DNA of 40,861 nt, taken from an uncultured Pseudomonas sp. (GTDB lineage Bacteria; Pseudomonadota; Gammaproteobacteria; Pseudomonadales; Pseudomonadaceae). The DNA is taken from positions 1 to 40,861 of the forward strand of contig CALUCI010000029.1 of assembly GCA_943914515.1 (NCBI GenBank), given 5' to 3'. The position numbers and the translations under genes were made by a program. The notes beneath the pieces are model-generated. The model saw nothing but the letters and a program-made list of their open reading frames with translations. It was not told the origin of the DNA and did no database searches. Within the stretch, counting starts at the first letter, position 1. Every line of letters begins with the position of its first letter. Of the stretch, positions 25,901 through 32,994 are shown one piece after another.

Positions 25901-26589
25901 GGCCGGCACCGGCCGATGGCCTGCCACGCGTGGCGGCGATCAGCTCGTTCGGTGCCGGCGGCGCCAACGCCCACCTGCTGGTGGAAGACGCGACACCACA
26001 GGCACTGCCTGCCGTCAGCGGCGCTGCGGTATTCGTCTTCAGCGCCCGCGGCCGCCAGCAGTTGCGCGACTACCTGCAGCGCTTCGTCGACCACCTGGAA
26101 CACGAGCGCGTGCTGGCGCCGCAACAGCCGGCAGCGCGGCTGGGGCGCGAAGGATTCACCAGTGCCGAAGTCGCACGGACCTTGCGCGAGGGCCGGCAAC
26201 GCTTCGAGGAAGCACGCCTGGCAGTGATAGCTGACGACTTCGACCAACTGCGGCAGTTGCTCGGGACCTGGCTGCTCGACGCTGGCGACGACGAAATCCG
26301 CACGCTGCTGGGCCAGGGCGAGTTGCGCGACGAAGCGCAAGCGTGGCTCGACGGCGCGAACATCGAACCTGCCAACGGCCCAACCCGCAAAGTACCGCTA
26401 CCCGGCTACGCCTTCCTGCGCCGCCGCTACTGGATCGAAACAGCGCCCCTCCCCGTAGGAGCGAGCTCGCTCGCGAAGGACCGCCCCGCGGTCCCCAAAC
26501 CACTAACCCCCCAGGACATCCTCGACCGCCTGGCTCGCCAGGAAATCACCCAGGAACAGGCCCGCAGTCTGCTCAAAGCGCTGCTGTAA
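19966..26589 (+). CDS. Trans-AT polyketide synthase, ACP-KS-DH-KR-ACP-KS
   Basis: 2207 residues from the ATG at 19966 (AAGGAG upstream). Domains: ACP1 with Ser45 in the unusual GLTSL context; KS1 (about 132-560) with Cys309, His444 and His482; DH with His734 (HxxxRxxxxP, Arg where Gly is usual) and Asp896/Gln900; KR with GGLGAVG at 1212-1218, Ser1341, Tyr1354, Asn1358 and an LQD near the B-type LDD position; ACP2 with Ser1505 in GLDSI; KS2 (about 1585-2010) with Cys1753, His1888 and His1928. There is no AT domain, so malonyl must come from a separate AT, found at 35.8 kb. The C-terminus ILDRLARQEITQEQARSLL is a typical trans-AT docking helix, so KS2 forms a split module with the ACP of a downstream protein. 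All catalytic residues are present. Confidence 0.93.
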   Translation: MMQPREDSPRNSLKALVRDLLQQATGLAPALLHDTAAFHEIGLTSLAILNFNELIQPVFPGLNKTLLFDCRTLHDVVEHLLREHPEASAAWLDAHAQDRMLQEPPSTPAPVEAPWPHLAPLALRRPDSDAMDIAIVGLHGRFPDADNLDQLWQNLLQGLDSISEIPGERWPLEGFFQAGADARNSGLSYAKWGGFLNDIDHFDAQFFAIPPREAACLDPQERLFLQCAWHALEDSGHLGERSQLLRHANGSLDIGVFVGITSNTWPLLGPALWQAGQTAIPSGLPWSVANRVSWALDLCGPSLAVDTACSSSLTALHMALESLRKGQCRAALVGGVNLYSHPAKYVQLCQQHMLSPSGRCHAFGSAADGFVPGEGVAALLLKPLHAARQDGDRILAVIKGSAINHGGRTNGYTVPSASSQAALIEQALADARVTPASISYIEAHGTGTRLGDPIELQGLKQALADSTADTCHVGSVKSNFGHLEAAAGMASLCKVILQMQHRQLVPSLHAQTLNPDAGLEHSRLRIVRERREWNSDGLRRAGISSFGAGGANAHVIVEQAPDSLGHEVSAGLPLFLLSARSDGQLREQARTLLTWLTPRGDEVLGALAYTLQCCRVTFDHRFALVAGSAQHLRDGLQRFVQGQASGHHGRVLAGAAAQTHHHSQAPDELARAWVAGAFDGWSRFWERPPVPLATPLYPFARDLHTLPRSAPALAPAHAHSEITLDPQRFFLRDHQVQRQPVLPAAAYIDFCIDQARSQGFDLPLELRALTWASPVRFSDHTPRTLECRPQRTGDSLRLSFKAQDETDRTPNFRGECRPLQQPAAATADLARVRRECTQALDLSTLYPTLERLGIAYGPSFQCLHGAWLGEGQALTEVRLQPRHGEPLSSLDPALLDAVLQSAFVSARGNTQIDSTFVPYACQSLRCHAALSERLFVQVLPQPAQNGPTRTYDFRVFAESGALLLEIDGFAFRQYRLADEHPVQLLQPVWHSASTPAPAPALTTLLYRRTAHAALPAAVLDSAWHLLAASDFHYIAPRTVQANLHDPRHIELLLRLLASQNLAPQCLLLDLRGAPDNTSDRTSGNTGEARSDGLDAVLDASELLRQMCQALGTPRLQVRVLVDDDLSSAIEGLLRSVVQELPSLSASLIEVEAGAGAGAGALEQELQAAVQPGVQRIRLGAGQRQRASLAFIPANVRGPTIDFAPGDTLLISGGLGAVGRALAATLAKLGGLNLAILGRRDADADSEHWLQLLRQLGAANAGYWQADCADAASLDAALRAIRQRFGACHGVIHCAGVLQDGYFLRQPASELHRVLAGKTLAAQHLDQATASDPLKLFMVCSSLAGVYGNVGQSAYALANAWLDRFVERRQQRGGAGRSLSIAWPLWQTEHGMQAPQPVRQWLARHGLSLLPEDQGVDVFLRCLTLPQAVLVPVCGQREAVAALFGIGGETAPDEAVAESTAAVAAPLDAATPSLLEYLSRQLAEVTATPVERIDPDTSLEVFGLDSIVVMELNGRLEQHFPDLSKTVLFEVRSLRELATLLASEHPQQAARLAPAPTPAPAPDTPVAVTPAPQPQPVADAPAQRQDIAIIGLAGRYPGARDPQALWQHLAAGDDLVSEISPRWPQADGGDELYARWGGLLEDFDCFDPLFFGISPRDAERMDPQERLFLQTAWHAVEDAGYTPQSLSGPRLPGVPRRRVAVIAGVMYGEYQFYGASAWPHKPQTLTNSSYASIANRVSFCLDLEGPSFAVDSMCSSSLTSLHLACDLIRSGSCELALAGGVNLSLHPYKYRTLCELNFASTQGQCRSFGADGDGYVPGEGVGVVLLKPLADALRDGDHIHGVIRGSDLNHGGRTSGYTVPNADAQAQVIARALQRSGLPANRLGYIEAHGTGTSLGDPIEIRGLAKALATEAAPGWQCPIGSIKANLGHLESAAGMAALTKVLLQFKHRQLAPSIHASPLNPHIDFARTPFVVQQHLAPWPAPADGLPRVAAISSFGAGGANAHLLVEDATPQALPAVSGAAVFVFSARGRQQLRDYLQRFVDHLEHERVLAPQQPAARLGREGFTSAEVARTLREGRQRFEEARLAVIADDFDQLRQLLGTWLLDAGDDEIRTLLGQGELRDEAQAWLDGANIEPANGPTRKVPLPGYAFLRRRYWIETAPLPVGASSLAKDRPAVPKPLTPQDILDRLARQEITQEQARSLLKALL
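23419..23442 (+). repeat. Hexanucleotide repeat (GCCGGT)x4 inside the PKS gene
   Basis: Four perfect GCCGGT units encode an Ala-Gly run (EAGAGAGAGAL) in the structural half of the KR domain. Being a multiple of three, copy-number change would alter length without breaking the frame. Confidence 0.8.
26455..26480 (+). repeat. REP element inside the PKS coding region
   Basis: GTAGGAGCGAGCTCGCTCGC, a typical Pseudomonas REP core, is read in frame as VGASSLAK in the linker between the last KS and the C-terminal docking helix. A related copy lies at 40381. Confidence 0.75.
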
Positions 26590-26618
26590 CCACATCAACC
26601 GAGAAGGGAATCGACCCA

Positions 26619-27923
26619 ATGCAGCAGCCGACAATCGCAATCATCGGCGCCGGGGCCAGTGGCCTTGGCGTGGCCAAGGCGCTCAAGGAAGTGGGCGTGG
26701 CGTTCGAACTCATCGAGGCCACCGCACGCTTTGGCGGCAACTGGCAGCCCGACGGCCCGGCCTCGAAAATGTACGAGTCGGTGCACCTGATCAGCTCGCG
26801 GCGCAACACCCAGTTCGCCGACTTTCCGATGCCCGCCGATTACCCGGATTACCCGCGCCACAGCCAGGTCTTCGCCTACCTCACGGACCTTGCCGAGCAC
26901 TACCAACTGGCCGCGCACACCCGCTTCAACACCCGCGTCAGCCACATGCACAAGGATGACCAGGGCTGGCACCTGACCTTCGCCGATGGCAGCCAGGCCC
27001 GCTACGAGGTGGTGGTGGTGTGCAACGGCCTGCTCGGCGTGCCGAAGACCCCGCAGTACCCCGGCAGCTTCACTGGAGACAACCTGCACGCCCGCGACTA
27101 CCGCTCGGCGCAGCAATTGCGCGGCAAGCGGGTACTGGTGGTGGGCGGCGGCAACTCCGGCTGCGACATCGCCGTCGACGCTGCGCAGAGTGCAGCCCGG
27201 GCGCTGCACTCGACCCGGCGCGGCTACCACTACATGCCCAAGTTCATCGACGGCCAGCCGACCCAGGAATGGCTGATGGACCAGGCACCGAAGTTCAGCG
27301 ACGACAACGCGTATTGGGCGCATGTGCAGCGCAGCTTCAAGTTCGCCGGCTTCGATGGCTGCGACTACGGGCTGCCGGCGCCGGATCACGACATCCGCGA
27401 ATGCCACCCGATCCTCAACTCGCAGATCCTCTACTACATCGGCCATGGCGACCTGCACGCCAAGCCCGACATCAGCCGCTTCGACGGCCAGCAGGTGCAC
27501 TTCAGCGACGGCAGCGTCGAGACTGTCGACCTGATCGTCTGGGCCACCGGTTATGGCATCGACCTGCCGTTCCTGCCGGTGCAGGTGTACGACTGGCAGC
27601 GCGATTTCGACTCGCTGTTCCTGCGCATGCTGCCGGCGCAGCACGACGACCTGATGTTCGTCGGCTACCTCAACACCCCGTCGGGCATTGGCAACCTGGC
27701 CAACATGACCGGTCGCTTCATCGCCGCCTGCATCCAGGCCCGCGCCGCCGACAGCCCGGCGTGGCAGCAACTGCTGCAGATCAAGCAGCAGCCGCACCTG
27801 CTCGACCTTGGCCAGCAGCGCTTCATGCAGACCCAGCGCCATGCCCATGAAGTCGACCTGTGGAAATTCATCCGCAGCATGAACTTCCTCACCGCCCGCC
27901 TGAGCCCGGAGGCCCGCCCATGA
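26619..27923 (+). CDS. FAD/NADPH flavin-containing monooxygenase (FMO1)
   Basis: 434 residues, group B flavoprotein monooxygenase. FAD motif GAGASG (10-15), the FGGNWQ segment (38-43), the NADPH Rossmann motif GGGNSG (176-181) and the ATGYG motif of the family are all present. The fingerprint reads FTGDNLHARDY, that is FxGxxxHxxxY, closer to FMOs than to Baeyer-Villiger enzymes, which have Trp at the end. It would oxygenate a carrier-bound or released polyketide intermediate. The start is 29 bp after the PKS stop and its stop overlaps the next start (ATGA). Confidence 0.92.
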   Translation: MQQPTIAIIGAGASGLGVAKALKEVGVAFELIEATARFGGNWQPDGPASKMYESVHLISSRRNTQFADFPMPADYPDYPRHSQVFAYLTDLAEHYQLAAHTRFNTRVSHMHKDDQGWHLTFADGSQARYEVVVVCNGLLGVPKTPQYPGSFTGDNLHARDYRSAQQLRGKRVLVVGGGNSGCDIAVDAAQSAARALHSTRRGYHYMPKFIDGQPTQEWLMDQAPKFSDDNAYWAHVQRSFKFAGFDGCDYGLPAPDHDIRECHPILNSQILYYIGHGDLHAKPDISRFDGQQVHFSDGSVETVDLIVWATGYGIDLPFLPVQVYDWQRDFDSLFLRMLPAQHDDLMFVGYLNTPSGIGNLANMTGRFIAACIQARAADSPAWQQLLQIKQQPHLLDLGQQRFMQTQRHAHEVDLWKFIRSMNFLTARLSPEARP

Positions 27924-30900
27924 ACCTGCCCACCCAACTGCCGCGCGACGCGTTGAGCGCCAGCGAAGCCTTGCGTCTGCTCGACGCCCTGGTTGAACCG
28001 CAAGCGGCGCTGGAGCCACGTGCGCTGGAGCCACTGTTGCTGGAAGAGCTGCGCGGTCTGCTGCTGGGCGTGCTGAAAATCGCCCCCGAGGATTTCTCGC
28101 CGACCCGACCGTTGATGGACTACGGCCTGGACTCCATTGCCTCGACCGAAATCGGCACGCTGTTCACCCGTCGGTTTGGCATCAGCGTGCCGCCGACGGT
28201 GTTTTTCGAGTTTCAGGATCTGCGCAGTTTCTGCGGGTATTTGCTGGCCAACCACCGGGTCGAACTGGAGGCGCATTACCAGGCCGAAGGCGCCATCGCG
28301 GGTAAACCCGCTCCTACGGAGGGGACCAAAGCGATCCCCGTAGGAGCGGCTCCGGCCGCGATGGACCGCAACGCGGCCCCCGAACCCCACGCACCCATTC
28401 CCCCCGCAGGAGCGGCCCCGGCCGCGATGGACCGCAACGCGGTCCCGGACAACACCACCCAACACCCCCTCTCAATCGAACAACTCTGGCAACAACCGCG
28501 CCCCGCCCAACCCTCCACCGCGGAACCGGCCCAATCCCTGCTCGACCACCATCACCAGATCTGCGCCCAGGCCACCCGGATCCAGATCGACCGCCCCGGC
28601 GCGCCGCGTCTGGAATGCGCCACCTACGGCAGCGGCACTCCGGTACTGCTGCTGGGCGGGCTGGTGATGCAATACGACGTAATGTGGCGCCTGCAAATGC
28701 AGGCGCTCGGTGAACGGCACAAGCTGATCATGTTCCACCTGCCCGGCTGCGGCGGCGCCGAACTGCCCCCGGCGTTCGACATCGATCACCTGGTCACCGA
28801 TCTCCACGACCTGCTCGAACAACTGGGCATCCACCAGCCCGTGCCGGTGATCGGCTACTCCTTCGGCGGCGTACTCGCCCAGGCCTTCGCCCTCGCCCAC
28901 CCGCAACGCTGCGCCGGGCTGTGCATCACGGTCAGTTCGCCGTTCAGTGAAGGCGCAGGGAATTTCCCGGTGCTGATGCGCGAGCTGCAGAAAAGCCCGC
29001 GCTTCATGACCCTCAATCGCGGCTGGAACATGCCGGCATTGCCGGCCTACCAGCAGGTGATCGGCGATTTCGACCTGCGCCCGCGCCTGCCCGCCCTGCG
29101 CTGCCCGTGCCGGATCATTTGCGGCAGCGACGACGCCTACCAGCCGCCAGCCTACGCCGCACTGATCGCCGACGCCGTGCCCCACGCCAAACTGATCGAA
29201 GTGGCCGGCGCCGGGCACCTGCTCGGCTTTACCCATCACCAGCACTACAACCGCCTGCTGCTGGAGTTCCTCGATAGCCTGCCCAGCCCGGAAAGCCCGG
29301 CACCGCAACCGCGCCCGCAGGTGTTCCAGGCGGCCAGCGCGCGCACCCTGGAAACCCTCGGCGACTACGTGCGTCAAGGCGAACAGGGCCACTGCGCAAT
29401 CCTCTCGGCGCCCGCCGCACAGACCGCCTTGCTGCTCAACCACCTGTGCCAGCGCGGCAAGCGCGAGGGCGGCGACTACCGCAGCTATTTCATGACGTCG
29501 CTGGAAGAAGCGCTGGACGCAGCCCTGCGCCTGGCCCGCCACCATGCACGCAATCGCACGCCGGACGGCGACGCCGGCCTGCTGCTGATCGACGCCAGTG
29601 GCTACTGGGCGCGCTACTTCAATCCGCTGCAAAGCACCGACCACGACGCCCTGGTGCCCGGCGTGCAGGTGGTGCGCAGCCTCGCCCAGGCGCAGGCGCT
29701 GATCGCCAGCCAGGGGCCGCAGCAACTGGCAGCGGTCGCCTGTATCGACGCCAGCGATGCCAGCCCGCAGGCCTGCGATGCGCTGATCGCGACACTCGCC
29801 GGCAGCGGCATTCTCAGCTTGCTGGTCGAGCCCTGCCGCAACGCCGACTGGCCGCTGGCGGCCCTGCGTGAAGCCGCCGACCTGCTGGTGTTCGGCGAAG
29901 GGCTGGGCGGGTTCCAGGCGCCGCTGGGCGCCTGCCTGGTGCACGAACGGGTGAAAAACCCGTGGCTGATGACCCCCAACGAGAGCTACGTGCGCCATGT
30001 GATGAGCAACTTCGGCCTGCCCTTGCGCCTGGCGTTCGAACACCTGATGCAGCAGTTTGCCGACGGCCTCGACGCCGAGGTGCAACGCCAGTTGCGGCGT
30101 ATCGAAAGCAGCAGCGAGGCGACCTTCCAGGCGCACCTGCGCTACGGCAACAGCGGCTACGCGCGCATCGCCCGGATGCACGGCTTCGATGCGCGTTTCT
30201 ACGAAAGCCACGGGGTGCGTTCGCGGCTGCGGGTGGACGGCCAGCCCTCGCGGGAAATCATCGACTGCTTCGTCAATGTCGGCACCTGTCCGCGCGGGCT
30301 CAATCCGCAGGATGTGATCGAACAGGTCGCCGAGCGCCACGATCCGCAGCACGACTACTGGCATGAGCTGACCGCGTTGCTGGCAGAAAACACCGGCTTG
30401 CCGCTGGCATTACCGGCGTCGAGCAATGTCACCGCCGTCGAAGCTGCTCTGACCCTCGGCCTGCTCGGCGCTCGCGGCGAGCGCCGCAAGCTGCTGTGTT
30501 TCAGCGGCGGCCTCGGTTTCACCATGCTCAGCGCGGCGTCCTCGCGCAATGAAGCGTTCGACATCTTCCGCCAGCCGTTCGAACCACTGCACCGGCACAC
30601 GGTGTTCATCGATCCGCAGGCGGCGGACGCCGAGGCGCAGTTGCAGACGCACCTGCTCAGCGGCGAAATCGCCCTGGTCTGGTTCGAGACCCTGCAGGTC
30701 GATGCCAACGCCACGCGGCCGATTCCACCAGCGCTGATCGCGCTGGTCGAACGCCACCGCGAGGCCGGTGGCTACCGGGTCGGCATCGACGAAACCCAGA
30801 CCAACCTGATGACCGGACGCTTCCTCCACAGCCAGGCGCAAGTCCCGCAGCCGGATATCGTCGCCCTGGGCAGCGCCCTGTGCGACAGCCTGCTGCCGAT

Positions 30901-31483
30901 GGGCGTGGTGCTCTGCCGCGACGAGCTGGCACAGCAGGCAACCCAACGCCAGCCCGAGCGCATGGCCGACCTGCAGCAGCGCGCGGTCAGCCAGTTGAGC
31001 GCGCACATCGCCCTGAACAGCCTGCGCAGCCTCGAGCGCGACGCGGCCCTGGACCATGCCCGCGACCAGGGCGAGTACTTCAAGCAGGGCCTGCTGGCGT
31101 TGCAACGGGAATTTCCGCTGATTCGCCAGGTGCGCGGCGAAGGCCTGCTGCTGACCGTCGAACTCGAACTCAGCGACACCCCGGCTTTCGTCGAGCGCAG
31201 CTTCGGCTACCTGCTCTGGGGCAGCCTCCTGCGTGACCCGGCCGGCGGCGTGGCCGCGGCCGTGTGCCCGATCTACAACAACTGCCTGCGCTATCTGCCG
31301 CCATTGAACATCGACCGCGACGCCATCGACCTGATGCTAGCCAACCTGCGCCGGGCTTTGCTGCGCGGCATCGATGGCGTGCTCGACGACTGCGCCACGC
31401 ACAACCGGCGCCTGGGCGATTCGCGCACCGCCGATTTCCTCGCCGGACTGATTCCGGCAAAAAAAAAAGGAGCCACGCTGTGA
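27920..31483 (+). CDS. ACP - alpha/beta hydrolase - tandem aminotransferase-like fusion protein
   Basis: 1187 residues, start by ATGA overlap with GGAGG upstream. An ACP (Ser72 in GLDSI) is followed by a REP-derived linker (about 125-176). An alpha/beta hydrolase (about 200-455) has Ser314 in GYSFGG, Asp404/405 in GSDDAY and His433 in GAGHLLG. Two class III aminotransferase-like regions then fill 465-1187. In the first, FMTSLEEALDAALRLARHH resembles the phosphate-binding stretch, but the Lys motif reads FGEGLGGFQAPLGA with Glu660. The second has GIDETQTN (Asp957, pyridine nitrogen ligand kept) but LGSALCDSLLPMG with Ser985 for Lys. Neither can form the normal internal aldimine. The ACP likely completes the split module begun by KS2; the hydrolase may release the chain. 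The last domains could bind PLP or a ligand, or be structural. Confidence 0.85.
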   Translation: MNLPTQLPRDALSASEALRLLDALVEPQAALEPRALEPLLLEELRGLLLGVLKIAPEDFSPTRPLMDYGLDSIASTEIGTLFTRRFGISVPPTVFFEFQDLRSFCGYLLANHRVELEAHYQAEGAIAGKPAPTEGTKAIPVGAAPAAMDRNAAPEPHAPIPPAGAAPAAMDRNAVPDNTTQHPLSIEQLWQQPRPAQPSTAEPAQSLLDHHHQICAQATRIQIDRPGAPRLECATYGSGTPVLLLGGLVMQYDVMWRLQMQALGERHKLIMFHLPGCGGAELPPAFDIDHLVTDLHDLLEQLGIHQPVPVIGYSFGGVLAQAFALAHPQRCAGLCITVSSPFSEGAGNFPVLMRELQKSPRFMTLNRGWNMPALPAYQQVIGDFDLRPRLPALRCPCRIICGSDDAYQPPAYAALIADAVPHAKLIEVAGAGHLLGFTHHQHYNRLLLEFLDSLPSPESPAPQPRPQVFQAASARTLETLGDYVRQGEQGHCAILSAPAAQTALLLNHLCQRGKREGGDYRSYFMTSLEEALDAALRLARHHARNRTPDGDAGLLLIDASGYWARYFNPLQSTDHDALVPGVQVVRSLAQAQALIASQGPQQLAAVACIDASDASPQACDALIATLAGSGILSLLVEPCRNADWPLAALREAADLLVFGEGLGGFQAPLGACLVHERVKNPWLMTPNESYVRHVMSNFGLPLRLAFEHLMQQFADGLDAEVQRQLRRIESSSEATFQAHLRYGNSGYARIARMHGFDARFYESHGVRSRLRVDGQPSREIIDCFVNVGTCPRGLNPQDVIEQVAERHDPQHDYWHELTALLAENTGLPLALPASSNVTAVEAALTLGLLGARGERRKLLCFSGGLGFTMLSAASSRNEAFDIFRQPFEPLHRHTVFIDPQAADAEAQLQTHLLSGEIALVWFETLQVDANATRPIPPALIALVERHREAGGYRVGIDETQTNLMTGRFLHSQAQVPQPDIVALGSALCDSLLPMGVVLCRDELAQQATQRQPERMADLQQRAVSQLSAHIALNSLRSLERDAALDHARDQGEYFKQGLLALQREFPLIRQVRGEGLLLTVELELSDTPAFVERSFGYLLWGSLLRDPAGGVAAAVCPIYNNCLRYLPPLNIDRDAIDLMLANLRRALLRGIDGVLDDCATHNRRLGDSRTADFLAGLIPAKKKGATL
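28293..28430. repeat. Three REP elements read in frame as a protein linker
   Basis: One inverted copy (28293-28319, GCGGGTAAACCCGCTCCTAC) and two direct copies (about 28338-28363 and 28405-28430, core AGGAGCGGCTCCGGCCGCG) lie inside the fusion gene. The direct copies, with flanking ACCGCAACGCGG, make a 40-bp repeat at a 67-bp interval with about three mismatches, translated twice as GAAPAAMDRNA. The layout copies the intergenic cluster at 634-765. Confidence 0.88.
31459..31472 (+). promoter_or_regulatory. A10 tract running into the Shine-Dalgarno of the second monooxygenase
   Basis: Ten adenines (31459-31468) followed by GGAG sit at the end of the fusion gene (read Ala-Lys-Lys-Lys-Gly) and eight bases before the GTG start of the next gene, whose GTG overlaps the stop as GTGA. 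The site decides that start. Such a run is exceptional in this GC-rich DNA and is a known class of slippage site. Confidence 0.7.
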
Positions 31484-32994
31484 CTGACCACAACCGCGTC
31501 AACCCGTCGCGCCCCGCCGAACCCGGCGTGGCTTCCATCCGTCCGTTGCCAGGGCGCGGCCCGACGGTGTGCATCGTCGGCGCCGGAGTCGGCGGTCTGT
31601 CCATGGCCCGGGCGCTGAAACGCAAGGGCATCGCCTTCGACTGCTTCGACCGGCGCGAGCGCATCGGCGGCATCTGGGCCTTCGACCACAGCGGCCAGCA
31701 CACCTCGGTGTGGCACAGCATGAACATGAACACGCCCAAGGGCCTGTACCAGTTCAGCGATTTCCCGATGCCCCGCCACTACCCGGATTTCCCTTCGCAC
31801 CGGCAGGTGCATGCTTATCTGGAAAGCTTCGTCGAGCACTTCGAGCTGCGCGACTCGATCCACCTCGACTGCCCGATCGCCCACACCGAGCGCCTGCCGG
31901 ACGGCGTCTGGCGGGTCACCCTGGGCTCCGGCGAAGTGCGCCACTACGATGCGCTGGTGGTTGCCAACGGTCACCACAACACGCCGAACTTCCCCGACTA
32001 TGCCGCCGAAGCCGCTGCCAGCGGGGTCGACGCCATCCACTCGCAGCAATACCGCTACCGCCACGGCTACCAGGACAAGACGGTGATGGTGGTGGGCGTC
32101 GGCAACAGCGGCGCGCAGATCGCCGTCGATGTCAGCCATGACGCGCGCATGACCTACCTGTCGCTGCGCCGCGGGGTCTATGTGCTGCCGCACTACCTGT
32201 TCGGTATCCGCATCGACAAGGTGATGGGCTGCCTCAACGACTGGTGGGTGAAGAAGATCCTGCCCTACCCGCTGAGCGGGCTGATGTTCACCGGCCTGTA
32301 CAAGGCGTTGATCGCCAAGCGCAAGCAACTGGGCATGCCCAAGCCCGACCACCTGATGATGTCGAGCCTGCCGACGCTCTCGGAAAACTTCGCCAACCGC
32401 GTCGGCGACGGCAAGCTCAAGGTGGTGCCGCAGGTCCAGCGCATCGACGGCAAGACCGTGCACTTCGTCGATGGCAGCCAGCTCGAAGTGGACGCGGTGA
32501 TCTACGCCACCGGCTACCACACCGACTTCCCGTTCCTGCCGCAGACGCTGTTGAACGTGGAAGAAAACCGCATCCCGCTGTTCCAGCGGATGTTCCTGCC
32601 CGAGGTGCCGAACCTGGCGTTCATCGGCGTGTTCCAGGCCGTGACCTGGGGCTTCCTCGACATGATGGAGCGCCAGGCGGAACTGGCCGCCGACTACTTC
32701 GCCGGCCAGTACCTGCGCCCCGACACCGCCAGCGAGCGCCAGCATATCGCTGCCGAGCGCAAGGTGATCGAGCGTGAATTCCTCGCCACCCCGCGCAACA
32801 ACTACGAAATGCACGGCCCGACCTACATGCATTACCTGGCCAGGGAACTCCGCCAGGGCCGCGAGCGGGCCAGGGCCACCGGCAGCCTGAGCCCGCTGCA
32901 GGCCCAGGCCCACAGCTACCAGACGCTGAACGCGCTGTGCCAGCCGCAAGTGGACGTGGCCGAGGTGGTGGAGGACAGCGCATGCCAGCAGTGA
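31480..32994 (+). CDS. FAD/NADPH flavin-containing monooxygenase (FMO2)
   Basis: 504 residues from a GTG start set by the strong AAAAGGAG just upstream. FAD motif GAGVGG (34-39), IGGIWAFDHSG after it, the NADPH motif VGVGNSG near residue 205, and YATGYHTDFPFLP in the C-terminal half define a group B monooxygenase. It is 70 residues longer than FMO1, mostly at the C-terminus, and only distantly like it, so this is not a recent duplication. The fingerprint region reads GVDAIHSQQYRY, again FMO-like with Tyr. It overlaps both neighbours. A hydroxylation, N-oxidation or Baeyer-Villiger step is possible. Confidence 0.92.
   Translation: MTDHNRVNPSRPAEPGVASIRPLPGRGPTVCIVGAGVGGLSMARALKRKGIAFDCFDRRERIGGIWAFDHSGQHTSVWHSMNMNTPKGLYQFSDFPMPRHYPDFPSHRQVHAYLESFVEHFELRDSIHLDCPIAHTERLPDGVWRVTLGSGEVRHYDALVVANGHHNTPNFPDYAAEAAASGVDAIHSQQYRYRHGYQDKTVMVVGVGNSGAQIAVDVSHDARMTYLSLRRGVYVLPHYLFGIRIDKVMGCLNDWWVKKILPYPLSGLMFTGLYKALIAKRKQLGMPKPDHLMMSSLPTLSENFANRVGDGKLKVVPQVQRIDGKTVHFVDGSQLEVDAVIYATGYHTDFPFLPQTLLNVEENRIPLFQRMFLPEVPNLAFIGVFQAVTWGFLDMMERQAELAADYFAGQYLRPDTASERQHIAAERKVIEREFLATPRNNYEMHGPTYMHYLARELRQGRERARATGSLSPLQAQAHSYQTLNALCQPQVDVAEVVEDSACQQ

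Noticed and set aside
28472..30364. A 630-codon antisense open frame opposite the fusion gene
   Set aside because: It is the GC-rich shadow of a gene with clear ACP and hydrolase motifs; its translation has no recognisable motif and is rich in Gln, Val and Ala as expected of a complement frame.
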